Positions 26,061 to 34,079 of a DNA stretch of 64,000 bases are shown here, piece by piece. The DNA is from Streptomyces sp. NRRL F-6676 (lineage in GTDB: Bacteria > Actinomycetota > Actinomycetes > Streptomycetales > Streptomycetaceae). The DNA lies in the NCBI RefSeq assembly GCF_000725625.1, contig NZ_JOHS01000033.1:18571-82570 (forward strand). The letters run 5' to 3'. Below the pieces are notes generated by a model. It was not told where the DNA came from. It saw only the letters and a list, made by a program, of their open reading frames with translations, and did not search any database. The stretch's first letter is position 1. Each line of letters opens with the position of its first letter. The translations under genes and the position numbers were made by a program.

Positions 26061-26180
26061 ATGAACCAGGCATACGCCGAGGCGGTGAGCGAGCCGTTCC
26101 CGGCCCGTACCACCGTCTACATGGCGCTTCCGCCCGGCATGCTGGTGGAGATCGACGCTCTGGCCGCCATCGATGGCTGA
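26061..26180 (+). pseudogene. C-terminal fragment of a RidA-family (YjgF) deaminase
   Basis: The 39 codons read NQAYAEAVSEPFPARTTVYM...LPPGMLVEIDALAAI, which matches the last third of RidA proteins, including the Arg of PARTTV and the Glu of VEID that line the active site. The first two thirds of the gene are absent. RidA enzymes hydrolyse reactive imines made by amino-acid dehydratases and oxidases, which would fit beside a D-amino-acid dehydrogenase, so its truncation suggests decay of the pathway. A start codon is present at 26061 but a fragment this size should not fold. Confidence 0.75.
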
Positions 26181-26196
26181 CCAGGGCCCGTCGCAG

Positions 26197-26251
26197 CGCG
26201 GCCGATCGGCTGCGACAGCCCGTCCCGGGTTGCCGCAGCCGATCGGCCGCG
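26197..26251. terminator. Strong stem-loop (18-bp perfect stem)
   Basis: Bases 26197-26214 and 26234-26251 are exact inverted repeats around a 19-base loop, built on GGCCGATCGG. It lies just after the RidA fragment and 77 bases before the next gene. It may be the old terminator of the RidA gene or a transcript-stabilising element. Confidence 0.6.
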
Positions 26252-26327
26252 TCATGACATACGCCGCCCGCGAGCGCCGTCGCTGACCCGGTGGCACTCG
26301 ACGGACGTCTTCGGAGAACGGAAAGGC

Positions 26328-27179
26328 ATGACTGATCGGTTGCCGCAGGCGTGCCGCGCGCTCCGTGTCACCGGGGCCGACCTCGTGGACGCGGTGTGCG
26401 AGCTCTCGGGCCGGCCGGCGCCTCCCCGGGGAGCGCACCCTGTACGGGCTCTCTACCTGCGAGTCCTCGAAGTGGTCGCCACGACAGCGCCGGGGGCACT
26501 GCAACCGGGCGACATCAGCGCTGCCGCCAACGTGCGCTCCGGCGTCCTCGACGTCGAAGTGCCGGGCCCGTCAGAGGTCGCGGCACAGTACATGGAGCAA
26601 CTGGTGGACGACCTCGGCATCGGTGATCTCGCCCAGCTCGCCCAGCTCGCCGCGCTCACCTGGGAGGAGGCAGCCAAGGGCGCCGCCACTGTGCTCGGCT
26701 TCACTGGTCCGGACCTCGAGGAAACGCTGTGCGAACTCGGCGCCCAGTCCCTCGTCGACGACATCGCCGAACGCCCCCCACAGCACTGGGGCCGCCTCCA
26801 CACGCAGGCGGTCCGCGCTGCCCTGTACCTCTGCCTGGCGGACCTGGCCGACGCCCTGATCGACGCCTCCGAGTCCACACCCACCCCGCTGCGGTGGAGG
26901 AGCGGCGCAGAACAGGGGCGGGAATCGGCAGAGGTTTGCGTCGGCGGAGTGGAGCGCCACCTCCTGGTCGACCGGGCGGAGGCTCTGCCGCCCCGGGAGA
27001 TGCCGATCTGGAGCCATCCCGACGTCGCCCCCGTTCAGTTCACCTGGAGGTGGCAGCTGCGGCCGGGGACGTCCGAGCGCGTCACACACGGCTGCGGGAC
27101 CTTTCCCACCCCGTTCGCGGCTCGCCACGCGGCCGAGTGTGCGATCACCGCCATGGCAGCCGGCCGTTGCGACCTGTGA
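26328..27179 (+). CDS. Uncharacterised acidic protein at the right end of the island
   Basis: The 283-residue product has no recognised domain. It starts at ATG 26328 behind GGAAAGG. Residues about 85-125 are acidic and helix-prone (QLVDDLGIGDLAQLAQLAALTWEEAAKG), and about 130-180 hold a second helical stretch (ALYLCLADLADALID). The C-terminal part is richer in Trp and Arg. There is no signal peptide or membrane segment. Its stop codon ends one base before the right att-like repeat. Codon use looks like that of real Streptomyces genes, so I call it a gene of unknown function. Confidence 0.65.
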   Translation: MTDRLPQACRALRVTGADLVDAVCELSGRPAPPRGAHPVRALYLRVLEVVATTAPGALQPGDISAAANVRSGVLDVEVPGPSEVAAQYMEQLVDDLGIGDLAQLAQLAALTWEEAAKGAATVLGFTGPDLEETLCELGAQSLVDDIAERPPQHWGRLHTQAVRAALYLCLADLADALIDASESTPTPLRWRSGAEQGRESAEVCVGGVERHLLVDRAEALPPREMPIWSHPDVAPVQFTWRWQLRPGTSERVTHGCGTFPTPFAARHAAECAITAMAAGRCDL

Positions 27180-27180
27180 G

Positions 27181-27280
27181 CATGCCGTCCGTCTGGTACC
27201 GGATCGCGTGGGGTGCGGCGAGCATCGGGCTGGTGGCGACGGGGGTGCTGAGTCCGCACGCGGCGGGGTCGGCGGGCTGA
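27181..27280 (+). pseudogene. Orphan second copy of the uppP 3' end (right island junction)
   Basis: Starting with the 27-bp repeat (27181-27207), this segment reads MPSVWYRIAWG...GVLSPHAAGSAG and a stop. It aligns over its whole length with the tail of the intact UppP (MPFVWYRIALG...GVLSPHAGESGG) and then stops. No UppP sequence precedes it. I infer that this is the original chromosomal end of uppP, displaced by the island, while the intact gene now uses an island-borne tail. Confidence 0.75.
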
Positions 27281-27385
27281 GGAGGGCGGAACGAGGAGTG
27301 TTCGGCGCCCGCCGTGACCCATTCCATAGCGGGTGCGTAGCCGAGCGGTAGCGGGCTGTCAGACCTTGCCCCTACGCTTGTCCAC

Positions 27386-27565
27386 ATGTCCCCCGAATCC
27401 GTGCCCCCTGGTTCCGTACGGTCCGCCGCCGACTTAAACGAGCGGATCCGTGCGCTGTGGATGCGTGCGGGCGGGTCTCTGACGGCCCAGGAGCGCGCGG
27501 AGTACGAGGCGCTGGTGATCCAGTGGGCGTCGGCGATCCGCCAGGACGTGATCGAGGCGGCGTAG
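27386..27565 (+). CDS. Small protein with a TTA codon
   Basis: The 59-residue product (MSPESVPPGSVRSAADLNER...) is acidic and helical, with EALVIQWASAIRQDVIEAA at the C-terminus, and has no known domain. Codon 17 is TTA (27434-27436), the rarest leucine codon in Streptomyces, which depends on the bldA tRNA. There is no ribosome site, but a TACGCT box at 27373-27378 would start a transcript on the ATG, so it is probably leaderless. It is the first gene to the right of the island. Codon pattern supports it, and close relatives would be needed for certainty. Confidence 0.7.
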   Translation: MSPESVPPGSVRSAADLNERIRALWMRAGGSLTAQERAEYEALVIQWASAIRQDVIEAA

Positions 27566-27660
27566 GGCCCCCTGGGGTTTCCTCGCCCCCGCCGCCCCTG
27601 CCCTTCCCCTCCCCCAGGGGCTCCCGCCCCTTCGTCCCCGGCACGGGGCTTCGCCCCGTT

Positions 27661-27681
27661 TCGCGCGGTTCCCCGCGCCCC
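27661..27681 (-). repeat. Dispersed intergenic motif (second of three copies)
   Basis: On the minus strand this is GGGGCGCGGGGAACCGCGCG plus one base. Copies occur at 11488-11508 and 38522-38542 on the plus strand, each in a gap just after a gene stop. The TTA gene ends about 95 bases before this one; the lnt start is about 105 bases after it. Confidence 0.7.
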
Positions 27682-27787
27682 CGAACAGCACCCCTTCCGG
27701 GCGCCGCCTGCCCATCCGCCCCGTTTGAGATCTCCCCCACCGCGCACACTGAAAGCACACGCGGACGCACGCCGGGGAGGGGATCAC

Positions 27788-29392
27788 GTGAGGTTGCTGC
27801 CCGAACGGCGTACCGCGCGGCGGGGCCTCGCCGCCGCGCTCACCGGCGCGCTGCCGATGTTCGCCTTTCCCGCCCCCTCCCTCTGGTGGTTCGCGTACGT
27901 CGCCCTCGTCCCCTGGATGGTGCTGATCCGCTCCGCGCCGACCGCGCGCCGGGCGGCGTACGACGGCTGGGCCGGCGGCTTCGGCTTCATGGTCGCCGTC
28001 CACCACTGGTTGCTGCCGAGCCTGAACGTCTTCCTGTTCGTCCTGGCCGCCCTGCTGGGCGCCCTGTGGGCCCCGTGGGGCTGGCTGGTCCACCGCTTCC
28101 TCGCCCCCCGTGCGGGAGAACCGGGCGGCCCGCCGCCCGCGCTCCGCCTCGCCGCCGCCCTGCTCGTCGTCCCCTCCGGCTGGCTGCTGCCCGAACTCGT
28201 CCGCTCCTGGCAGGGGTTGGGCGGCCCGTGGGGGCTGCTCGGCGCCACCCAGTGGCAGGTCGGGCCGGCGCTGCGGCTCGCCTCCGTCGGCGGAGTCTGG
28301 CTGCTCAGCCTCCTGGTGGTGGCCGTCAACGTGGCGGTGACCTCACTGCTCGCCACGCGCACATGGCGACGCCCGGTCGGCGCCGTCGTCGTGCCCGTCG
28401 CCGGCCTGGGCGCCGTCGCGCTCGCGACCTCGGCCGCCTGGGTGTGGGCGCCCCGCCCCGCCGTCGACGGGCACGTCCGCGTCGCCGTCGTCCAGTCGGG
28501 GATCGTCTCCGGCGACGACAGCCCGGAGCGCCGCTTCGACCGCGAGGAGTCGCTCACCCGCCGGCTGGCCGGCCAGGACGTGGACCTGGTCGTCTGGGGC
28601 GAGAGCAGCGTCGGCGTCGACCTCGACGACCGCCCCGACCTCGCGCACCGGATCGCCGCCCTGTCCCGCCGCCTGGACGCCGACGTCCTCGTCAACGTCG
28701 ACGCCCGCCGCGCCGACCGCCCCGGCATCTACAAGAGCGCCCTCCTCGTCGGCCCCGACGGCCCCACCGGCGACCGGTACGACAAGATGCGCCTGGTGCC
28801 GTTCGGGGAGTACATACCGGCGCGTTCCCTGCTGGGCTGGGCCACCTCCGTCGGCAAGGCGGCCGGGGAGGACCGCAGGCGCGGTGACGAGCAGGTGGTG
28901 ATGGACGTCGGGCACGGGCTGCGCGTCGGCCCGCTGGTCTGCTTCGAGACGGCCTTCCCGGACATGAGCCGGCACCTCGCGGCCGACGGCGCCGACCTGC
29001 TGCTCGCCCAGTCCTCGACGTCGAGCTTCCAGCACAGCTGGGCGCCCGCGCAGCACGCCTCGCTGGCCGCGCTGCGCGCCGCCGAGACCGGCCGTCCGAT
29101 GGTGCACGCCACGCTGACCGGCGTCTCCGCGGTCTACGGCCCCGGCGGCGAGCGCCTCGGCTCCCGGCTCGGCACGGACGACGCCGGCGCCTCGGCGGTG
29201 TACGAGGTGCCGCTCGCGCACGGCACGACCCCGTACGTGCGCCACGGTGACTGGCCGGTCCACGCGGCGCTGCTGGTCCTGGCCGCGCTGTGCGTCACGG
29301 AGGGGGTGCGCGCCTACCGGGCGCACGCCGGCGTTCAGGACGTGGCGGACCGCTCCCGCACCGCGGTCACCACCCGTTCGCACAGTTCGTGA
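27788..29392 (+). CDS. lnt: Apolipoprotein N-acyltransferase
   Basis: The 534-residue enzyme transfers a third acyl chain to the N-terminal Cys of lipoproteins. About six membrane helices (residues 15-225) precede the nitrilase-type domain, whose triad is complete: Glu272 in VVWGESS, Lys333 in YDKMRLVPFGEYIP and Cys385 in PLVCFETAFPD. A last helix lies near residues 495-515. GTG 27788 follows GGGGAGGGG. Its final 58 bases overlap, tail to tail, with the Gfo/Idh gene on the other strand. Two lipoprotein genes (30.4 and 35.5 kb) lie nearby. Confidence 0.93.
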   Translation: MRLLPERRTARRGLAAALTGALPMFAFPAPSLWWFAYVALVPWMVLIRSAPTARRAAYDGWAGGFGFMVAVHHWLLPSLNVFLFVLAALLGALWAPWGWLVHRFLAPRAGEPGGPPPALRLAAALLVVPSGWLLPELVRSWQGLGGPWGLLGATQWQVGPALRLASVGGVWLLSLLVVAVNVAVTSLLATRTWRRPVGAVVVPVAGLGAVALATSAAWVWAPRPAVDGHVRVAVVQSGIVSGDDSPERRFDREESLTRRLAGQDVDLVVWGESSVGVDLDDRPDLAHRIAALSRRLDADVLVNVDARRADRPGIYKSALLVGPDGPTGDRYDKMRLVPFGEYIPARSLLGWATSVGKAAGEDRRRGDEQVVMDVGHGLRVGPLVCFETAFPDMSRHLAADGADLLLAQSSTSSFQHSWAPAQHASLAALRAAETGRPMVHATLTGVSAVYGPGGERLGSRLGTDDAGASAVYEVPLAHGTTPYVRHGDWPVHAALLVLAALCVTEGVRAYRAHAGVQDVADRSRTAVTTRSHSS

Positions 29393-30246
29393 GTGGCCAG
29401 CGCGTCCCGGGCGCTGAGCACCTTCCCGGCGCGCACGGCGTCGAGGAAGGCCAGCACCGCCTGCTCGATGCCGCGCTGCCGGGCCACCGGCACCCAGTCG
29501 CCGCGTCGGCGCACGGTGGGCTGGCCCTTGTGGTCGATCGTCTCGGCGAGGTTGACCACCTGCCGCTTGCTGTCCTGCCCGGACACCTCGAGGATCTCCT
29601 CGGCCGAACCGCTCAGCCTGTTCATCACGCCGAGCGCCGTGAAACCCTCCCCGGCGAGCTGGAGCACGACATGGTGCAGCAGCCCGCCCTCGGTGCGCGC
29701 CCGCACGGTGACGTCGTCCACCTGACCGGGCACCAGGAACCGCAGGGTGTCGACGACATGGATGAAGTCGTCGAGGATCATCGTGCGCGGGTCCTCGGGC
29801 AGTCCGACGCGGTTCTTCTGCATCAGGATCAGCTCGCGGGGGTGGTCGGCGCACTGGACGTACCCGGGCGCGTACCGCCGGTTGAACCCGACCACGAGGC
29901 CGGTGTTCCGTTCCTCCGCGAGCGTCACCAGCCGCTCGGAGTCGGCCAGTTCGTAGGCGAGGGGCTTGTCGACGTACGTCGGCACACCCGCCTCCAGGAG
30001 CCGTGCGACGAGTTCGGGGTGGGCGGCGGTGGACGCGTGCACGAACGCCGCGTCGAGCCCCTGGTCCAGCAGGGTCCGCAGTTCGGTGTGGCGCTGTCCG
30101 GCGGGGAGGTGCAGGGCGTCGGCGACGCGGGTGAGCGTGGCGGGCGTGCGCGTGTGCAGGTGCGGTTCGACACCGGGCAGCGTGGCGAGCACCGGTAGGT
30201 AGGCCTTCTGCGCGATGTCGCCGAGTCCGATGCAGCCGACCTTCAC
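29335..30246 (-). CDS. Gfo/Idh/MocA-family oxidoreductase
   Basis: The 303-residue product starts at GTG 30246 behind GAGGAG. KVGCIGLGDIAQKAYLPVL is the NAD(P) Rossmann motif, and VPTYVDKPLAYELADS contains the EKP-type catalytic lysine (here DKP). The C-terminal alpha/beta domain includes DFIHVVDTLRFLVPG with the conserved Asp-His region. Members oxidise or reduce sugar-like hydroxyls; the substrate is unknown. Its 3' end overlaps the lnt 3' end by 58 bases in convergent orientation. Confidence 0.88.
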   Translation of the reverse strand: MKVGCIGLGDIAQKAYLPVLATLPGVEPHLHTRTPATLTRVADALHLPAGQRHTELRTLLDQGLDAAFVHASTAAHPELVARLLEAGVPTYVDKPLAYELADSERLVTLAEERNTGLVVGFNRRYAPGYVQCADHPRELILMQKNRVGLPEDPRTMILDDFIHVVDTLRFLVPGQVDDVTVRARTEGGLLHHVVLQLAGEGFTALGVMNRLSGSAEEILEVSGQDSKRQVVNLAETIDHKGQPTVRRRGDWVPVARQRGIEQAVLAFLDAVRAGKVLSARDALATHELCERVVTAVRERSATS

Positions 30247-30366
30247 CGGTGGTCTCCTCAAAGTGTTCGACGCGGGTTCCGGGGAAGCATACGGCGATCA
30301 CCCGTGCGGGGCATTTCGCCCCCGTCCGCTGTCGCCGACCCCGCCCGGACCGCCAGAGTTGCCCGG

Positions 30367-30837
30367 GTGCATCGAACCACCACCGCAGCGCTCCTGGTCA
30401 CGGTGACCGCGTCCGCCCTCGCCGGCTGTACGACGGTCCAGCGGCCCGTCGCTCCGGGGCCGCCGCCCTCGCCGTCACCGTCCCGTACGACCGCACCGCG
30501 CCCGGACGGCAGCGCCGGGCCCCGGCCCGTCCAGGCCCCGGCGGACGAGGCCCTGGAACGCACCGGCCCCCGCGCACCGTCGGCCGACGACCCGGACGCC
30601 CCCGTACGCCCGTCGCACCCCCCGGCCCCGCCGGCGGCCCGGGCCCCCGCACCCCGGCGACCGCCGGCCGCCCCGCACCCCCGACAACCCCGCACCGAAC
30701 ACCGGGCCGCCCCACCACCCGCCGCCCCGAACCCTCCCCCCGACAACGCGGGCATCTGCGACCTGGGCCGCAGCTACGGCGGCTGGCCCGCCGACAGCCC
30801 CCAGTCCAAGATCTGCGACAACACGTACGGCCACTGA
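30367..30837 (+). CDS. Proline-rich lipoprotein with a conserved Cys-containing C-terminus
   Basis: The 156-residue product begins at GTG 30367. Residues 1-21 form a lipoprotein signal (VHRTTTAALLVTVTASALAGC) with a clear LAGC lipobox, so the mature protein is anchored outside. About 100 residues of Pro/Ala/Arg-rich linker follow. The last 27 residues (ICDLGRSYGGWPADSPQSKI, CDNTYGH) are quite different, with two cysteines likely to pair, and look like the functional end. Function unknown. It lies near lnt and is divergent from the Gfo/Idh gene. Confidence 0.8.
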   Translation: MHRTTTAALLVTVTASALAGCTTVQRPVAPGPPPSPSPSRTTAPRPDGSAGPRPVQAPADEALERTGPRAPSADDPDAPVRPSHPPAPPAARAPAPRRPPAAPHPRQPRTEHRAAPPPAAPNPPPDNAGICDLGRSYGGWPADSPQSKICDNTYGH

Positions 30838-30847
30838 CCACCCGGTC

Positions 30848-31366
30848 TCAGGGCCGCCTCGGCGGCCCCACCGGTGGCCGGCCCCCCGTCGACAGCTCCC
30901 GCTCCAGCCGGTCCATCGCCGCCCGTACCCCCTCCCCGTACGCATCGTCCCCGAGCGCGTCCGCCGTGCCGCGGGCGCGGTGGAGATGCCCGCGGGCGTC
31001 CTCGCGACGGCCCAGCCTCGCGTAGTCCGCCGCGAGGTTGAGGTGCAGGGAGGGGAGGAAGCCTCGCACCACGTGCCGGCCGTCGTCCGTGGCGGGCCGG
31101 CTGTCGGTGAGTTCCTCGGCGGCCGACAACGCCCGCAGGTCCCAGGCCAGTTCGTCGGCGGGCTCGTCCTGCGTGTCCGCCATGTAGTGCGCCAGCGTGC
31201 AGCGGTGGAGCGGGTCCCCGTCCTCCCCGATCTCCGCCCACAACTCCAGGAACCGCCCGCGCGCCTCCTCCCGGTCACCGCCGTGGTGCAGCATGACGGC
31301 CTGCCCGATACGGCCCATCACGGCGTCGGCCGCCGCCTCCGCGCGTTCCTGTGGCTCCACCGTCAC
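30848..31366 (-). CDS. TPR-like helical protein of unknown function
   Basis: The 172-residue soluble protein is made of repeated helix pairs, for example QAVMLHHGGDREEARGRFLELW and LNLAADYARLGRREDARGHLHRA, which match tetratricopeptide repeats with A-Y/L-L-G positions. Such proteins act as scaffolds; the partner is unknown. GTG 31366 follows GGAAGGA. It converges on the lipoprotein gene with only 10 bases between stops. Confidence 0.72.
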   Translation of the reverse strand: MTVEPQERAEAAADAVMGRIGQAVMLHHGGDREEARGRFLELWAEIGEDGDPLHRCTLAHYMADTQDEPADELAWDLRALSAAEELTDSRPATDDGRHVVRGFLPSLHLNLAADYARLGRREDARGHLHRARGTADALGDDAYGEGVRAAMDRLERELSTGGRPPVGPPRRP

Positions 31367-31508
31367 GTCCTTCCGGTCCCGCCGAAACCGACCTTTCCGA
31401 CGCTAGGGCCTGTCGTCCGGATCAGCTCGCAGACACGGGGTCCGGTGCGCACATCTGCCCCGTTGTCCTCCCCCGTCTTGCAGCCGCACGCACCCGGCCC
31501 GCCTGCGC

Positions 31509-32192
31509 TCAGCCCAGGTTCGGGATCGTCCAGTCGATCGGCTCGTGGCCCTGCGCCGCCACCGCCTCGTTGATCTGCGTGAACGGACGGGAGCCGAAGA
31601 ACTTCTTCGCCGACAGCGGCGAGGGGTGCGCGCCCTTGACCACCACGTGCCGGGACTCGTCGATCAGCGGCAGTTTCTTCTGCGCGTAGTTCCCCCAGAG
31701 CACGAAGACCGCCGGGTCGGGCCGGCCGGCCACCGCCTTGATCACCGCGTCCGTGAACTTCTCCCAGCCACGCCCCTTGTGCGAGTTCGCCTCGCCCCCG
31801 CGGACCGTGAGCACCGCGTTGAGCAGCAGCACGCCCTGCTCGGCCCACGGCATCAGATAGCCGTTGTCGGGGATCGGCGTGCCCAGCTCGGCCTGCATCT
31901 CCTTGTAGATGTTCCGCAGCGACGGCGGCGTCCGCACGCCGGGGCGGACCGAGAAGCACAGTCCGTGGCCCTGGCCCTCGCCGTGATAGGGGTCCTGGCC
32001 CAGGACCAGTACCTTCACCTTCTCGTACGGCGTGGCGTCGAGCGCCGCGAAGACCTCCTCGCGGGGCGGATACACGGGACCTTTCTCCCGCTCCTCCTCG
32101 ACGAACTCGGTCAGCTCCTTGAAGTAGGGCTGCTGGAGCTCGTCCCCCAGAACGCCCTGCCAGGACTCGGGCAGCATGGCGATGTCGGTCAC
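31509..32192 (-). CDS. ung: Uracil-DNA glycosylase
   Basis: The 227-residue protein is a family 1 uracil-DNA glycosylase, which removes uracil from DNA as the first step of base-excision repair. VLVLGQDPYHG holds catalytic Asp67 and His70, LLLNAVLTVR the uracil-recognition Asn, and GAHPSPLSA the catalytic His189 and DNA-intercalation loop. GTG 32192 follows GAAGGACG; upstream in-frame codons would add a non-homologous extension. It is a single gene, with no repair partner alongside. Confidence 0.96.
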   Translation of the reverse strand: MTDIAMLPESWQGVLGDELQQPYFKELTEFVEEEREKGPVYPPREEVFAALDATPYEKVKVLVLGQDPYHGEGQGHGLCFSVRPGVRTPPSLRNIYKEMQAELGTPIPDNGYLMPWAEQGVLLLNAVLTVRGGEANSHKGRGWEKFTDAVIKAVAGRPDPAVFVLWGNYAQKKLPLIDESRHVVVKGAHPSPLSAKKFFGSRPFTQINEAVAAQGHEPIDWTIPNLG

Positions 32193-32352
32193 GTTCAACG
32201 TCCTTCGTCGTACGGTCACTTCCAGTTCTGAAGAACCTACCGGCGACCACTGACAACGGGCCTCCGCCCCCGGCCGTCGAGGGCCGGTATGCACGGGTGC
32301 GGGCGGCCCCGCCGGAAGGCGGAACCGCCCGCGCCCAGGAGCCCGGCCGCCG

Positions 32353-33111
32353 TCAGCCGACGCCCGCGTTGAGGAAGATGCCGCCGTCCACGACGAGCGT
32401 CTGCCCGGTGATCCAGTCCGACTGGCCGGAGGTGAGGAACGCCGCGGCCCCGCCGACGTCGGAGGGGACGCCGAGCCGGCCGAGCGGGTAGGAGGCGGCG
32501 GCCTCCGCCTCCCGGCCCTCGTACAGGGCCTGCGCGAACTTCGTCTTGACCACGGCGGGCGCGATCGCGTTGACCCGCACCGTCGGCGCGAACTCGTGCG
32601 CGAGCTGCTGCGTCAGGTTGATCATCGCGGCCTTGCTGACGCCGTACGCCCCGATGAACGGCGAGGCCGACAGCCCGGCCACGGAGGCGATGTTGACGAT
32701 CGCCCCGCCGTTCTCCTTCTGCCAGGCGTGCCAGATCCGCTGGGCGAAGCCGAGCGCGGAGAGCACGTTGGTCTCGAAGACCTTGCGCACCACGTTCAGG
32801 TCGACGTCCGCGATCGCGCCGAACACCGGGTTGGTGCCGGCGTTGTTGACGAGGTAGTCGACGCGGCCGAACGCCTCCATGGTGCGCGCGACGGCGACGG
32901 CCTGGTGCTCCTCGTCGTGCGCCTTGCCGGCCACGCCGATGACGCGGTCGGCGCCGAGCGCCGTCACGGCCTCCGCGAGGGCGTCCTCGTTGCGGCCGGT
33001 GATGCAGACGCGGTCGCCGCGGGCGACGAACGCCTCGGCGACGCCGTAGCCGATGCCGCGGCTGGCGCCGGTGACGAGGGCGACCTTGCCGGAGAGTTCC
33101 ACCGATGTCAT
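32353..33111 (-). CDS. SDR-family oxidoreductase (FabG-like), second of a pair
   Basis: The 252-residue enzyme has TGASRGIG (NAD(P) binding), NNAGTNP, and the catalytic set Asn-Ser-Tyr-Lys with IASVAGLS and YGVSK. The cofactor and substrate are unclear, but FabG-like 3-oxoacyl reductases fit best. ATG 33111 lies 30 bases after the stop of another SDR on the same strand, so the two are one operon. They share only the general fold, so they are probably not a recent duplication. Confidence 0.9.
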   Translation of the reverse strand: MTSVELSGKVALVTGASRGIGYGVAEAFVARGDRVCITGRNEDALAEAVTALGADRVIGVAGKAHDEEHQAVAVARTMEAFGRVDYLVNNAGTNPVFGAIADVDLNVVRKVFETNVLSALGFAQRIWHAWQKENGGAIVNIASVAGLSASPFIGAYGVSKAAMINLTQQLAHEFAPTVRVNAIAPAVVKTKFAQALYEGREAEAAASYPLGRLGVPSDVGGAAAFLTSGQSDWITGQTLVVDGGIFLNAGVG

Positions 33112-33141
33112 GTTCCCTGTTTCCCTGGTTCCTCGGTCGCC

Positions 33142-33903
33142 CTAGTCGAGCGGCCCGCCGGCCACGTACAGCACCTGGCCGGAGACGAATCCCGCGGCCT
33201 CGCCCGTGAAGAACGCGATGGCGTTGGCGATGTCCTCGGGCTCGCCGACACGGGCGACCGGGATCTGGGTGGCGGCGGCGGCCTTGAAGTCGTCGAAGCC
33301 CATGCCGACGCGGTCGGCGGTGGCCTTGGTCATCTCGGTGGCGATGAAACCGGGGGCGACGGCGTTGGCGGTGACGCCGAACTTGCCGAGCTCCTTGGCG
33401 AGGGTCTTGGTGAAGCCCTGCAAGCCCGCCTTGGCGGCGGAGTAGTTGACCTGGCCGCGGTTGCCGAGCGCGGAGGACGAGGAGAGGTTGACGATCCGCC
33501 CGAAGTGCGCGTCGACCATGTGCTTCTGGCAGGCGCGGGACATCAGGAAGGCGCCGCGCAGATGCACGCCCATGACGGTGTCCCAGTCGGAGACGCTCAT
33601 CTTGAACAGCAGGTTGTCGCGGAGCACACCCGCGTTGTTGACGAGGATCGTCGGCGCGCCCAGTTCCTGGACGACACGTTCGACGGCCGCCGCGACCTGC
33701 GCCTCGTCGGAGACGTCGCAGCCGACCGCGAGCGCCCGCCCGCCGGCGGCGGTGATCTTCTCGACCGTGTCCTTGCAGGCGGCCTCGTCGAGGTCGAGCA
33801 CCGCGACGGCCCGGCCCTCGGCGGCCAGTCGTACGGCGGTGGCGGCGCCGATGCCGCGCGCCGCGCCGGTGACGACGGCTACCCGCGCTTCAGTGGTGGA
33901 CAT
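33142..33903 (-). CDS. SDR-family 3-oxoacyl reductase (FabG-like)
   Basis: The 253-residue product has TGAARGIG, a conserved NNAGVLRDNLLFKM segment, SSSSALGNRGQVNYSAAKAG with the catalytic Ser, Tyr and Lys, and PGFIATEMTKA. These are close to true FabG signatures, including the RDNLL stretch. It would reduce a 3-oxoacyl-ACP or -CoA with NADPH. It is the promoter-proximal gene of a two-gene operon with another SDR. No acyl-carrier-protein gene is adjacent, so a dedicated role outside bulk fatty-acid synthesis is likely. Confidence 0.9.
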   Translation of the reverse strand: MSTTEARVAVVTGAARGIGAATAVRLAAEGRAVAVLDLDEAACKDTVEKITAAGGRALAVGCDVSDEAQVAAAVERVVQELGAPTILVNNAGVLRDNLLFKMSVSDWDTVMGVHLRGAFLMSRACQKHMVDAHFGRIVNLSSSSALGNRGQVNYSAAKAGLQGFTKTLAKELGKFGVTANAVAPGFIATEMTKATADRVGMGFDDFKAAAATQIPVARVGEPEDIANAIAFFTGEAAGFVSGQVLYVAGGPLD

Positions 33904-34079
33904 TGCTGCTTCTCCTCGTCCTGGGGAAGTCACCGGGCGGCCTCCGGGGTCCCGGAGGCTTCCGGAAGGTGGCGGCTCCTGCGGCACGCCCGGTGAGCGA
34001 CCGCTTAGTACCTTCGACAGACGTGACGCTAGAAGCCCTGGCACCCGGTGTCAACGGCACACCGGGTCCGTGTGATCCA

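Larger units (their letters stand above)
12584..27207. mobile_element. Accessory catabolic island integrated in the 3' end of uppP
   Basis: The region between the two copies of the uppP tail is about 14.6 kb. It carries only accessory genes: three catabolic units, four regulators, a transporter and several broken genes. On the left the uppP frame continues into a new tail; on the right an orphan tail remains. This is the structure left by a site-specific element that replaces the end of its target gene. No tyrosine or serine recombinase, transfer gene or IS transposase is recognisable, so the element may be decayed or may have moved with outside help. The boundaries are seen directly; the mechanism is inferred. 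Confidence 0.7.

Noticed and set aside
25521..26073. Overlapping frames after the MBL gene on both strands
   Set aside because: No domain, start site or consistent codon pattern; listed as degraded island sequence instead.
27331..27385. tRNA-like stretch with GCGTAG/CTACGC arms before the TTA gene
   Set aside because: Only short stems match; no acceptor stem, T-loop or CCA-type end can be built, and the text fits the promoter of the small gene.
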